Positions 1-10,867 are shown, numbered from the stretch's first letter. The stretch: 64,000 nt of DNA from Prorocentrum cordatum (GCA_963575745.1 CAUYUJ010011214.1:284435-348434), one strand, 5' to 3'. Notes: generated by a model from the sequence alone, not told the origin. Program-made: numbers and translations.

Positions 1-72
1 TTTCCTCCTCCTCTTTCTCCTCGTCGTCCTCCTCCTCCTCCTCCTCCTTCTCCTCCTCCTCCTCCTCCTCCT
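1..72. repeat. CTC/TCC trinucleotide microsatellite
   Basis: Imperfect pyrimidine-only triplet run at the window edge, probably continuing to the left. No coding signal. Confidence 0.9.
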
Positions 73-74
73 CC

Positions 75-610
75 CCGTCCTCCCGGGGCCCTCTTGGGAG
101 CCTCTTGGGGCCCTGTTGGGGCCCCCTTGGGGCTCTCTTGGGCCGTCTTGGGGCCCGCCTGGGCCTTTTTGGGGCCCTCTTGGGCCGTCTCGGTGCTCTC
201 TTGGCCAGTTTTCAGCCCCTTTGGGGGGTCCCGGGGGCCCTCTTGGGAGGATCTGGGGGGCCTCTTGGGCCGTCTTGGGCCCGTCTGGGGGCCCTCTTGG
301 ACCGTTTTGGGCCCCTTTGGGCCGCCTCTGGGGCCGTATCGGGGCGATCTTTGGGGCCCCTTGGTCCGTCTGGGGCCCGTCTGGGGGCCCTCTTCGACCG
401 TTTTGGGCCCCTTTGGGGCGCCTCTGGGGCCGTTTTGGGACGATCTTTGGGGCCTCTTGGGCCGTCTGGGGCCCTTCTGGGACGGAGAAACTGCCAAAAA
501 CCTTTCGGGGGCCCTCTTGAAGGCCTCTGGAGCGGTCTCGAGGCTCTTATCTGGAGCTCTCTTGGGGCCGTCGTAGGGCCCTCTTGGGCCGTCTTGGGGC
601 CCTCTGGTCC
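75..610 (+). repeat. Degenerate GC-rich short-repeat block (GGGCCCTCTTGGG-like)
   Basis: About 535 bases built from loosely repeated 10-15-base words around GGGCCCTCTTGGG and GGGCCGTCTTGGGG. Both strands are open in several frames because stop codons are rare in this composition. Those frames read as Gly/Pro/Leu/Trp/Ser low-complexity protein, so I do not regard them as genes. The same family occurs inverted at 5656-6180 and as a short stretch near 18805-18935. Confidence 0.85.
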
Positions 611-2082
611 GTCCACCAGAAAAATGCAAAGAAATGGGCCATGGGGGCCGCCCAGGAGCCGCTTCATTCGAGAACATACAAAAGAAATTTGCCATTACCA
701 CCGATTCACGCGCGCCTCGCCCCTCCCCCGTACCTCCCCTGAGGAGGGCTTCGCCCCTGCTCAACGTCACTCGCTCGTACCTCGCTCTTTCCGCCTGCGG
801 GGCGTTGGAAAGGAACGTGTTTGAAACCACATATGTGCACGTGTTGAAATTAAAGCAGGCTGGATACGAACGCGACGTTTTAGTTTTGATGCCACATGTC
901 ATAACATTTTCCTGAGGCTGCTTCCTCGCCCAGCGCTGCCCAATTCTGCAGGTCGCCCTAGATTTCTTTGGCTCGCCTGAGATTTGCACAGTGTTTCGGC
1001 GAGGTTTGGTCTCTATAAGGCCGCCCGATGTCATCCAGATTCTGGCGCGTGCGTCGCACCCAGATTTATAGCGCTGCTATGTCCCATCCGTGCTCGCGGG
1101 CCTGCCGAGCGCGTGGGTTTAGCGATTGCGAGTATATCAGCTGCTAGCAGGTTGGGATGCGGAGATTGTCCCTGCCAGTTGGTGCGCGCTGTCCCGTGCC
1201 GTGCCGTGCCGTGTCCGTTTATATGAGTGACCAATAGGTCAATAATATGGGGGTGCACCCACGCCACGGCTTAATGCATCCGCATTGGCCCAGATGCTAC
1301 GTTATTCTCCCTCGCCCCCCGCTCCCCTCCGCTCCCGCTCCTCCCTCCCCGTCCTCCTACTGCCGCCGGTGCTTTTTCACTTCTGGCAATGGCCGAGGTT
1401 CTAAGTTGCGGGTGCTCGGGTCGGCTTTTGTTTGGCGGCCGCGCGGCCCATTCTCCCCCCTCGCCCTCGCCCTCTCCCCTTCCTCCCTGAATGTGGTGAC
1501 GTTTACCCGGCCGGCCAATTTACAGCCCTGCCGCTATCGAGTCATATATAAGCGCGTTTATTGCCCCCTTGGAAGCGGATTTGGCGTTCAATCGAATTGG
1601 TCTTGCCCATGGACGGGCATCGTGCGCTTGTGTTCGGTGGGGGAGGAAAAGCACGTTGTAAAACTTATGTGTAAATAAAATGCACTTGCGTTGCAAATGC
1701 AGGCTTATGTTTTCAAACAAAGAAGCGTTCTCTCGTCTACGTGCAGATAGAACCTCTCGGTGTGTTCATTGTTTTGAATATTTTGACGAAGTGCGCTGTG
1801 CGGTTCGTCTATCGAGTTTCGGCCTTTGTGAGCAGTTTATAGGCGGTGGGTTGCCGATTTAGCAAAAATGTCGCTGTTAGTTTCAAGGGGTGGTTGCCTT
1901 TGAAGATTGGTTTATGTTGTCGCTGTTTTTTTCCTGCGACGTCGGTGCCAAAGCGTCTGCCAGGAGTGATTGTATGGCGTGGGAAATTGCAGAGGATCAG
2001 GAATACGAGAAGGAAGAGAAAGACGAGGAGAAAGACGAAGATGAGAAGGACGATGAGGATGAGAGCATAAAAGGGCGCGGAG
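611..2082. other. No recognisable gene
   Basis: Unique-looking sequence. ORFs are short, overlap on both strands and show no domain. A TATATAA word lies near 1543-1549 and an AATAAAA word near 1675, but nothing links them to a transcription unit. From about 1990 the plus strand becomes purine rich (GAGGA/GAAGA). Confidence 0.5.
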
Positions 2083-4060
2083 ATGGGAAAACGAGGAGGA
2101 GGAGGGAGCAGGGAGAAGAAGGAACGAGGATTGAAGAGGAGGGATGGAGCCGTGCCGCACAAGGGCGTGGAATACCATCCTCACGGCTACATCCGGCTGA
2201 AGGGGTGGTTGGAAGAGGCAGGTTACTTACGAGAGTGTTTCAAGCCTTACCGAGAGCCTGCTACCCCGGTTGTTGCCCACTCCGTCGAAAACGCGTGCAT
2301 CCCGGAGGCGGCGCCCAAGGAGTCCCACGGAAGGTCCACTGGCGCCCCAGAAGTGAATGTAAAACAGGTCCACGGGTTGGCCCGAACCCTCAAGGAGCAG
2401 CTGGGGGACAATGCGGACGGCGAGCTTACCCAGAAGCACTTAGTGCTTGCTTGGTTGATCGAGTGCATCGGCGTGTTGATTGGGCTCTTTGCCGAAGGAT
2501 CTCCTGGATTTACGCAGCAGTTTCGCCGCGAGGGCAAACGCTGGGGAGCACCCTTGCCCCTGTTCGGGGAACGCGTAGAGCTTGAGGTGCAAGCCAGGCA
2601 TGTGTTTGAGAGCCGATGGGCCCCAGGGGTCCATCTAGGGATCCGGCGAAAGACGTCAGAGGAACTCGTGGGAACTGCTGATCAAATATTCGCGGCGCAG
2701 TCTGTCGGGGGGATGCCGGAGGGCAGCGCCTGGGGCAAGGCCATGCCACTGTCCATCAGAGGGGCGCCGTGGCTGCCGAACCCGAAGACGCCGACGCCAC
2801 GGGGCTGCCGCCCTCGATCGAACTGGCACCAGAGTTGCCAGAAGTTCCAACCGGGCCTGCCGTCGCTTTCAGCGGGGAGTCTGAGCACGGGCGCCTCTGC
2901 ATCACCAAGAGTGACTTGCAGGGCCCGCTGATGGGCAACGCAGCAGGATGCTCGGCGCGACTCGACTGGGCGCGCGAAGCGCATTCGTTCAGCTTGCGCA
3001 GCAGCGCAGGCAACGGATCGAGACTATCTTGTTGGAGTCTACAGTTCTTGCTCACCAGGCTCTTTTCGAACGCCACCTTCAACGAGGTCTAGGCCGTTGC
3101 AAAGGGGGCCCCTGCATGCGGCGCCGCCCCGGCGTTTGCCCCAGCGACGGCGCCGCCAGCGCGAGCTGGAGCAGCGAATTCGATAACGCCAGCCGTTCGC
3201 GACTCGACGTCCGCGCGCGCGCCGATGGAAGTGGAAGGCGCTGCCGCCGGGCGCTCGGCAGGGGGCGCCGCTTCGGCCTTTGCTTCGAGCGCCGCCCCCG
3301 CGTCGCCCGACGCCGGCGCGCCCATGCCAGACGCGCGCGCGAGGCGCGCTGGCGAAGGGGCGCCCCCCGATGCCCCCGAGTGACCCGTGCGGAAGCTTCA
3401 TGGGCCGCGGTGGTTTCGATGCCGAAATTGAGCTGCAAGGGCGCATTGAGAAGTCGCGGGAGCGCGTCGTCGCTGCCGCCGCGAGGACTCTCGATGGAGC
3501 CAGCCCCTGCCCAGTTTGCGTGGGGCCTGGGCCCTCGGGTCGCGACGGCGCCCCCGACGTTTGGGGTCGCGATTGGTGTTGGGATCTCTTCTACGACGAT
3601 GTGCCCAGTAGGCTGTTCGATTCTGCCGAGGCCCAGAAGGCGGGGGCTTCCGGGATTCAGTTCGTTGAGGACGTGGAAGCGCGGGGGATCGCGCAGCGAC
3701 CGGCTCGATCAGAGGGCAAAATTGTTTTGAAAGGGCGCTGGGGCGATGCGGGCGAGGGCGACGACGACCGACCTTTTCGTCATTCACGAGACGACGGCAA
3801 GGATATCAAAAGGGGGCCCCGCAGCAGTCTGGCAGCCGAGCACTTCGCTGCTACGCCGCCGCTGCAGGGCTGCAAGTTTCTCTTCATTCCTGTTGTGGCC
3901 GCCTCTTCTCCAAATATCCACAGTGACCTCACTGCTCATGTTGATGTGCTTGTTCTTGGTTTCCTCGACGTCGAGCGCGCTCGTTGTCGCATGGGCGCGG
4001 CGCGAAGCTCGCGTGGAGCTCCCGCTTGAATTTCACAAGCTGCACGGCAATTGTGCAGGG
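2083..4060 (+). pseudogene. Decayed Ty1/copia-type pol relic (integrase C-terminus to start of reverse transcriptase)
   Basis: The frame from 2083 (282 codons) is integrase-like from about residue 66 to 235. It has a GLARTLKEQL helix, an AWLIECIG segment, a GKRWGAPLPLFGE block, then ESRWAPGVHLGIR and SVGGMPEGSAW, the order seen in the C-terminal part of copia integrases in dinoflagellate-type elements (family knowledge). Frame then changes near 2770 to GRLCITKSDL, and again to the frame from 3280. There residues 103-108 LFYDDV, about 145-154 EGKIVLKGRW and 186-195 AEHFAATPPL match the entry to a copia reverse transcriptase, followed near 4000 by a WARREARVELPLE-like stretch in yet another frame. 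No intact catalytic RT motif, no LTRs and at least three frame changes were found, so this is a dead fragment. The match to copia pol is fairly secure; exact limits are not. Confidence 0.65.
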
Positions 4061-5655
4061 TGCCAATTGGGAGCCCGCTGCCATCGGACGTGCTCTTGCG
4101 AAGAAGCCCCACCTTGTCCGGGGCCGCGCTTCGGTTTCGCACATTGGCATCCGCGGCGCCGCGTCCGCGCAAGCGTCCATGCTGATGACTTCGTCTCCGG
4201 GGTACTCTTGGCCGCCGTTGGCTGCGCGGAGAGCTGCCTGAACGGCGGCCGGTCGAAGTCCAGGGCGCCCCAGGGCCGCCCGGCACCCCGGGCGCCGCGC
4301 AGGAGACGAGGCGCCAGAATCGCGCGATCACCAGGGGCAGGCGAGGCATCGCCTGGAAGCCAGATACTCGACGCGCCGATTTACTAGCTCGCGACGTTAG
4401 CGTCGCGGGGGGCGCGCCGTTGCGACGCCTCTCGCGAAGGCGAAGATTGGGCCACTCGAAGAGGATCTCGATCCAGGATTGGAGGATGCACAACTGTGCC
4501 GTCGCCGTGCCATGAGAGCTGGCCATCTCGCCCAGGATCTCACGGATCTTCAACGCGCCGCCAGGGGGATTGCCGCAGGAATGAGTGGGCCTGTCGCCGG
4601 AAAACACCAGATTGCGTCGAAGCGCGTTCCACGGCATCTGCGCTCTGCCCCTCGCCTTCGTCATCGATGGTTTACCGCGGCAAGTTCTCGTGATGTGACG
4701 TGCGCAACGACGCCGATCGTGCCGGTTGCATCTGCCCGCGAAAACCGCCATTCGAAGTCGTCGCGACGGTTCGAGTCTAGAGCGCGGCACATGATTATGA
4801 TCCTCTTCTCCCCCTCGGGTATGGCCCAGTGGAGGTTGCGAAATAATGGTTCGGGCGGTTATAAGATAAGTTGCGGCTTATGTGACGAATTTTATTATAC
4901 AAATGGTTTCATGTTCGACTATTTGGTCGCAGGGATTCGTCTCTGAGAGGGCCCTCGTAGCGGCCGCGCGCAGGGCGGGCCCCGGGCTGGCCCAGGCTGG
5001 ACATATCCCCCATAAGCGTTCCCCCGAGGATTTCTCAGTCTGTCTCGTTATCTAGCCCGATGCGCAGTGCGCCGTAAACCCCCTCTGGTCTCGTCTCAAA
5101 CCCGCGCGGGAGCCGCGCGAGGGGCGGGGGCCCAGGGTCCACGTCCATGGGGCGGGTTTCGCACGGCCGCCGCGGGGCCGAACTGAGATTTTCAGCCCGC
5201 GCGAAGAAGACGACGCGTGAGGGAGGAGCGGGACTGGGCGAGGGGGGGGGATGGCGGGGATGGACTCCAGGGAAGAGGACGGGGAGGAAGGATAAATGGA
5301 AAGGGAACGAAGGCGGAGGAGGGGCAGGCCAAACTGCGAGTGAGGGGGGTGAGTAGGCGGGGGAGGGCGAGGGGGAGGCGCCCGCCCGCCGCCGGAGCTC
5401 CCCCGGGCCACGACTTCGCCGAGTTAGAGGGGGGAAATGCATTGAGGCCCCCTGCTTGCCCTCTTCACCTTATTGCCGTTGCTTCTGCCTCCACCTCTCC
5501 CCGCCGCCCATTCCTACTCCGCCATTGCCTTCCGTCGCGCATTGCAGCTCGCGCCTTAAATGACCTCCTCGTCGCGAGCGCCCGCGCCACAACGCTTGGT
5601 TTCTTGGGGGGTGTCCCAGAGCTCCCGAGGCGGCCCGGGCCCGCCCCGAAACGGG
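4061..5655. other. No recognisable gene
   Basis: GC-rich to about 4780 with overlapping shadow ORFs. A more AT-rich patch lies at about 4790-4945. A purine-rich block with long G runs follows at about 5205-5400. A minus-strand frame (3936-4790) is long only because of composition; I see no domain in it. Confidence 0.5.
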
Positions 5656-6180
5656 CCACGACAGGCTAAGGCGGTCCTAAGAGGGCCCAAGACGGTCCCA
5701 AGAGGCCCGGAAAACACTTAAGATGCCTTCAGTACTGTCGACGAGGACTCCAACGCGCTCCAGGACGGCATAAAGAGGCTCCCCCAGGGGACCCTGAGAG
5801 ACACAAATCGTCTATTTGCCGAGAGTTTTGTAAGTATTTTGGTCTTCTCGCTTTTCCCGCTTCCCAGCGCTCCCTCGCGGCCTCGGAGGCCCTTCAGATC
5901 GCTCCAAGACTGCCCACGAGACCCCGAAGAGGGACCCAAGACGGCCCAGGAGGCTCCCCAGACAACCCAAGTGTGCCCCAAGAGCGCCCCACGAGAGGGC
6001 CCAGAGGGGGACCGCGAACCGATATTTCGAGGTCCATGGCCCCAGAGGCCCCCAGAAGGCCCCCGGAGGCCACCAAAAGGTCCCAAGAAACCCCGCGTGG
6101 CCCCCATGAGGCCCCCAGGAAGCCCCAAGAGGCCCCCAAGGGTCCCCGAGGGAACGCCCCCCCCCCCCCCCCCCCAACAC
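5656..6180 (-). repeat. Inverted copy of the GC-rich short-repeat family
   Basis: Reverse complement of the 75-610 family: words such as CCCAAGAGGGCCC and CCAAGACGGCCC recur through the block. It ends at a run of 19 C (6157-6175). ORFs in it are Pro/Gly/Arg low complexity and not credible genes. Confidence 0.85.
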
Positions 6181-6530
6181 ACCCCAACAAATCATGTCCC
6201 CAGAAAGCCTTTCGGGGACATGGTTCATCATCATGGGCCCGAGAGTCTCCAGAGGCTCTGAAGTAGCCTCACGCTACTGGAGAGCTGTCTGGGAAGTTAA
6301 TTGGGAACATGTCTGATCGCCTTCTCGCGGCCCTCCTCGGATCGTTTCGCACAAAGTTGCCCCAAGGGCCTTTTTGAACCGTATGGTAGCACCCAGGACG
6401 TTTTCTGGCTTCTCTGGGCGCTGGGGCCCGAGTCTGTGACTTAGTGATCGGCTTCGGCCGGTCCTACGGATGGGGCCAGGAGGTCCTCCAGAGGAGGTCC
6501 AGAAGCGCTGGATGGATCTTGGGAGTCGTC
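6181..6530. other. No recognisable gene
   Basis: Mixed sequence between the GC-rich family and the GAC microsatellite. No repeat or coding signal recognised. The motif AGAAAGCCTTTCGGGGACATGGTTCATCA (near 6200) has a diverged second copy near 6765-6800, on the far side of the microsatellite. Confidence 0.4.
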
Positions 6531-6569
6531 CATCCGACGACGAGGACGAAGACGACGAAACGACGAAGA

Positions 6570-6626
<57 letters not shown>

Positions 6627-6653
6627 CGCGCCCCAAGAGGCGACGACGACATC

Positions 6654-6722
<69 letters not shown>
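6531..6722 (+). repeat. GAC/CGA trinucleotide microsatellite
   Basis: Two long GAC tracts separated by a short GC-rich interruption at about 6625-6652. Aspartate- and threonine-run ORFs across it are artefacts of the triplet repeat. Confidence 0.95.
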
Positions 6723-6723
<1 letters not shown>

Positions 6724-6979
6724 CACGCCCCAACAGGCTCCCCAAGACGCCACCGAAAACCATGTTTCCAGAAGACCTTTTGGGAACCGGATTCATCAGG
6801 CCTCCGCCCCCCTACGCAACCATCTTCTCCGAAAACTTTCAGTAATACGGGTTGACACGCATGGCATTTTCACTGCTCATGATGCGTTTAGCATTATGGG
6901 CACTTCTTCATGTCCCGTCCAAGCCTTTTGTGGTCCACTATTTTTGTGGAGCAGTGAGCTCGTCAAAGCCTGGGGCCTG

Positions 6980-7022
6980 CTAGAACCTGAGCGCGCGCGC
7001 GAAGCGCGCGCGATGGTTCTAG
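6980..7022. other. Perfect-arm hairpin next to a microsatellite
   Basis: CTAGAACC (6980-6987) and GGTTCTAG (7015-7022) are exact inverted repeats. Between them two GCGCGCGC arms face each other around a GAA loop. The structure ends 13 bases before the GTAT tract begins. Function unknown. Confidence 0.75.
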
Positions 7023-7035
7023 TACATATACACAC

Positions 7036-7123
7036 GTATGTATGTATGTATGTATGTATGTATGTATGTATGTATGTATGTATGTATGTATGTATGTAGA
7101 CATATCTGTAAAGATGTGCATTC

Positions 7124-7155
<32 letters not shown>

Positions 7156-7363
7156 TGTATGCATGCATGCATGCATGCATGCATGCATGCATGCATGTAT
7201 GCATGCATGCATGCATGTATGTATGCATGCATGCATGTATGTATGTATGTGTGTATGTATGTATGTATGTATGTATGTATGTATGTATGTATGTATGTAT
7301 GTATGTATGTATGTATGTATGTGTGCATGTGTGTATGTGTGTGCATGTATGTATGTATTTATG

Positions 7364-7397
<34 letters not shown>

Positions 7398-7423
7398 TGT
7401 ATGTATGGATGTATGTATTTATG

Positions 7424-7457
<34 letters not shown>

Positions 7458-7463
7458 TGTATG

Positions 7464-7514
<51 letters not shown>
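7036..7514 (+). repeat. GTAT / GCAT / AT compound microsatellite
   Basis: About 480 bases of GTAT units with internal GCAT blocks (about 7160-7240), GTGTGC variants near 7320-7350, and a terminal AT dinucleotide run (about 7470-7514). Tyr/Met/Cys/His repeat ORFs in all frames are artefacts. Confidence 0.97.
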
Positions 7515-7516
<2 letters not shown>

Positions 7517-7579
7517 TATTGATGGTCAGCCCCCCCCCCCCCCTGCACCCCGTGTGGACCTATCGCTGTGCTTTCTCTC

Positions 7580-7680
7580 TGTCTCGCTCTCTCTTTCCGT
7601 TCCTCCTCCTCTTCCTCCTCTGTTCCTCCTCTTCCTTTCCTCCTCCTCCCCCTCGTCTTCCTTTTCCTTTTCCTTCGCCA
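7580..7680. repeat. Pyrimidine-rich CTC/TCC tract
   Basis: Imperfect TCCTCC and CTCTCT run preceding the foldback repeat. A similar pyrimidine tract flanks the fourth foldback copy (9764-9990). Confidence 0.8.
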
Positions 7681-7700
7681 CCAAGGCTTGCGGGAGGAGG

Positions 7701-8040
7701 GTGGCCACGAAACCATGCTATTTAACGGTTGTTCTGGTTTTGTCGGTCAGGGATGCCACCGAACACTGCTATTCACAGTTGTTTTGGTTTCCAGGAGATT
7801 CGCAAACTGCGCAAGCCATTGGCCTGATAGCTCTTCAGCGAACCCAAACAAATGTGAGTAGAAGTGCTTGGTGTCATCCCCGACCCAAAAAACAGCACAA
7901 ACTGTTGACTAGCATGGTTTCGTGGCCATGCAGCTGCTGTTGCTGCTGTTGGGTGGCCACGAAACCATGCTATTCGCACGTGTTTCTTGTTTTTTCGGTC
8001 AGGGATGCCACCGAACACTGCTATTCATAGTTATTTTTGT
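7701..8040. repeat. Foldback repeat cluster (three copies, one inverted)
   Basis: A unit running GTGGCCACGAAACCATGCTA ... GTCAGGGATGCCACCGAACA ... CTGCTATTCA occurs forward at 7701-7795, reversed at 7865-7930, and forward at 7953-8040. The reversed and third copies face each other across GCAGCTGCTGTTGCTGCTG, making a foldback of roughly 65-70-base imperfect arms. A fourth copy, reversed, is at 9691-9763 and is also followed by an AGCTGC-GTTGCTGCTGTTG spacer. This looks like a small dispersed non-coding mobile repeat; no target duplication was resolved. Confidence 0.75.
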
Positions 8041-8095
8041 TTTCCGGTTTTCAGGAGATTTGAAAGAGCGTGTTCTACCGATGCTGGCAGAAAAT

Positions 8096-8300
8096 TGGGG
8101 GGGGTCACTGGGGGGGTCCAACCCGTTCCCCCCCCGCCCCCTCTCGAAAACAGTGGGGGTCATGGGGGGTTCTAACCCCCCCATCCCCCCCCCCCGTCCA
8201 CCGTGAAAAGGAAGGTGGGTCACTACAAGTTCGAGCCCCTCTCCCCCTCGTGGGGGGGGGGGTCACTTCCGGTTCATGTCCCCCCCCCTCCCCCCTTCCC
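8096..8300. repeat. G-run / C-run block
   Basis: Alternating long G and C homopolymers with GGTTCTAACCCCCC and GGTCACTACAAGTTCGAGCC words. A related block lies at 9405-9635 on the other side of the minisatellite, sharing GGGTTCGAACCGGTAGTGG-like words. Homopolymer lengths may be unreliable. Confidence 0.7.
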
Positions 8301-8336
8301 CCCTCGCCGCAACGACTCCCCCTCATCTCCCTCTCC

Positions 8337-9385
8337 GGATGGGGGACTCGTGGGGACAGTGATTGGGACGGTCGTGGGGGTGGTGGTTGGGAGTGGGGAC
8401 AGTGGGAAGAGTGGGACCGTGGTGGGGACAATGGGGACAATGCTACAGTGGTGGGGGCACTGGCGGGGACAGTGGGGATAGTGGTGGGGGTTGGGGACCG
8501 TGGGACAGTGGTGGGAAAATGGGGACAGTTGGACAGTGGAGGGGACGGTGGTGGTGGGGACAGCAGTGGAACATTGGTGGGACGGTGGTGGTGGGGACAG
8601 TGGTGAGGGCGGTGGTTAGGACGGTGGTGGGACAGTGGTACAGTGGTGAGAGTGGTGGAATGAGACAGTGGTAGGGACAGTGTGGACAGTGGGGCAGCAC
8701 AGTGGAACAGCGGTGGGGACGGCGGGCACACTGGGACAGTGTTGGGGACAATGGGAACAGTGGGATAGTGTTGGGGACAGTTGGGACAGTGTGGAGAGTG
8801 GGATCGTGGTGGGGACAGTCGTGGGGACAGCGGGGACAGTGCGACAGTGGTGGGGGCACTGGTGGGGAAAGTAGGGAAAGTGGGGACAGTGGTGGGAACA
8901 ATGGGACAGTGGCGGGGACAGTGGGGACAGTGGGACAGAGGTGGGGGCGGTGGTGGTGGGGACAGCGGTGAGGGGACACTGGGCCAGTGATGGGGACAGT
9001 GGGACAGTGGTGGGGACGGCCTTGGTGGAGACAGTGGTGAGGGCGGTGGTGGGGACGATGGTGGGACAATGAGACAGCGTACTGTGGGAGAGTGGTGGGG
9101 ACAGTGGGCCAGTGGTGGGAACAGTGGAACAGCTCAGTGGGACAACGGCGGAGATAGTTGTGAGGACAGTGGAGACAGTGGGACAGTGGCGGGGACAGTG
9201 GGGAGAGTGGGACCGTGGTGGGTACAGAGGCGGGGACAGTGGGGACAGTGCGACGGTGGTGGGGGCATTGGTGGGGACAGTGGGACAATGGTGGTGGGAA
9301 CATTGGGGACAATGGGGCAGTGGTGGGGACGGTGGTGGTGGGGACAGTGGTGAGGACGGTGGTGAGGACGGTGCTGGGGACGCGG
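8337..9385 (+). repeat. G-rich minisatellite (GGGGACAGTGGTGG core)
   Basis: About 1.05 kb of loosely tandem 9-15-base units such as GTGGGGACAGTGGGACAGTGG. The plus strand is strongly G over C throughout. Gly/Thr/Val/Trp-rich plus-strand ORFs and Pro/His/Thr-rich minus-strand ORFs here are repeat artefacts. The G runs could form quadruplexes, which is inference only. Confidence 0.95.
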
Positions 9386-9404
9386 GAATCTTTTGCTGGC
9401 GGAG

Positions 9405-9635
9405 ACGGGGGGGGAGCGGGTTCAAAATGGTAGTGACCCACCACCGGTTTTCTGGATCGGGGGGGGTTCGAACCGGTAGTGGCCCCTCCCGGTTTTCCAG
9501 AGAAGAGGGGGGGGAGGGGTTAGAGGGGGCTTTTGCCGGGGGAAGCGGAAGGGGGGGGTTCGAGCAGGGGGGGGGGAATTTTCGAAGGGGGTGGGGGACC
9601 CCCGGGCTCCGGAGGAAGAGAGGGGGGGGGGGAAT
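9405..9635. repeat. G-run block related to 8096-8300
   Basis: Long G tracts with GGGGGTTCGAACCGG and CCCTCCCGGTTTTCCAGAG words. It mirrors the block on the other side of the minisatellite. Confidence 0.65.
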
Positions 9636-9690
9636 TTCCCACAGTACAGCGGCGGTGGATCACGCTCTCTCGAAGATTTGCAAGCTGCGC

Positions 9691-9763
9691 AGAATAGCAG
9701 TGTTTGGTGGCATCCCCGACCAAAAAAACAAACCAACCCGTGAATAACATGGTTCCGTTGCCA
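9691..9763 (-). repeat. Fourth copy of the foldback repeat unit (reversed)
   Basis: GAATAGCAGTGTTTGGTGGC through to ATAACATGGTTCCGTTGCCA is the reverse complement of the 7701-7795 unit with scattered differences. Confidence 0.75.
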
Positions 9764-9990
9764 TGAAGCTGCCGTTGCTGCTGTTGTTCCTCTTCCTCCT
9801 CCTTTTCCTCTCCCTCCGCCTGTTCTTCCTCCTTCTGCTCCTGACCCCCATTCCTCATCCGCATTCTCTTCCTCCTCCCGCGCTCCCCCCCTTCCTCCTC
9901 CTCCGCTTGGCTTTCCTTCTCCTCCTCCTCCTCCTCCTCTTCCTGCCTCTGGTCCACCATTGTTCGTACTTCGCCTCCTCCTCAATTCCT
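9764..9990. repeat. Pyrimidine-rich tract
   Basis: CTCCTC/TTCCTCC-rich sequence following the foldback copy, with no coding content. Confidence 0.75.
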
Positions 9991-10099
9991 TTTCTTTATG
10001 AATAACTTTCCCTGTCGCACCCCGAGGCCCGATTTTAGGGCGGGCCGGGTGTTTCGCCTGAGACTTCCACACCTTTGACCCTGAAGTTGAGAAATTGGC

Positions 10100-10665
10100 A
10101 ACCGTTTCACTGATGGAGGGCGGGCCGTTTTCAAAATGTGGCTCTCGCCTTAGCGCCGCGCGCATTCGTTTTTTGTTTTGAATTTGCAAGAGCTTCACGG
10201 AATGAGGGCAAGCGGTCTTCAACTTGTGGCTCTCGCCTTGGCGCCGCGCATATTCGTTATACACATATATTTATACACATACATACACATATATGTATAT
10301 GTGTATATCTATATATATATGAACAAATATACATATTACACCAGAGCTTCACGGATTGAGCGCGATCGTTTGTAACATGTGCAATAGTTTTACGAGTTTC
10401 ACGGATTGGGGGCGACTGGTTTTCTAAATGTGGTTCTCGCTTTTGCGCCGCGCGCAATCTTTTGTAAATTGTGCAAGAGCTTCACGGATTGAGGGCGGCT
10501 TCTTTGCAAAATGTGGCTCTCTCCTTTGCGCCGCGGTCAATCGTTTGTAAAACCTGCGAGACTTTCACGGTTTGAGGGCGGTTTCTTTTTAAACTGTGGT
10601 TCTCGCCTTTGCGCCGCGCACGGTCGCTCGTAATTTGTACAAGGGTTTCACGGATTCCCATGATC
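10100..10665 (+). repeat. 83-bp tandem repeat interrupted by an ATAC microsatellite
   Basis: The word TTCACGG(A/T)TTG recurs at 10398, 10481, 10564 and 10647, an exact 83-base spacing, each followed by a G-rich stretch, GTGG(C/T)TCTCGC and TTTGCGCCGCG. More diverged units precede it (about 10106, 10194, 10348). An AC/AT-rich insert (about 10258-10335) splits one unit. Confidence 0.9.
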
Positions 10666-10867
10666 AGCCTACCAGAAATTATGTTTTGGACGGGATCCGG
10701 ATTATGAGGGTGCAACAGTTACGTTGGTTCGCGGTGTTGAAGTCCCAGGAGTGGAGTTTTGGTACGATTCAGGATCGTCAAAGCGCAACGGTCAGGTGCA
10801 TCCGGGGCGTTCAAATCTCGAAAACAATGTTTTGGCATGCTTCAGGGTCTTCAAACGATTGTCTTCC

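Noticed and set aside
94-824. Long overlapping plus-strand ORFs rich in Gly, Pro, Leu, Trp
   Set aside because: All three frames and the reverse strand are open because the repeat composition lacks stop codons; no domain and no codon signal.
3936-4790. 284-codon minus-strand ORF opposite the copia relic
   Set aside because: No domain; Arg/Ser/Pro composition expected from GC-rich antisense of a coding relic.
7038-7725. Met-Tyr-Val-Cys and Thr-His-Ile repeat ORFs
   Set aside because: Direct translation of the GTAT/GCAT microsatellite in every frame.
8443-9444. 333-codon Pro/His/Thr-rich minus-strand ORF
   Set aside because: Reverse reading of the G-rich minisatellite; no non-repeat segment.
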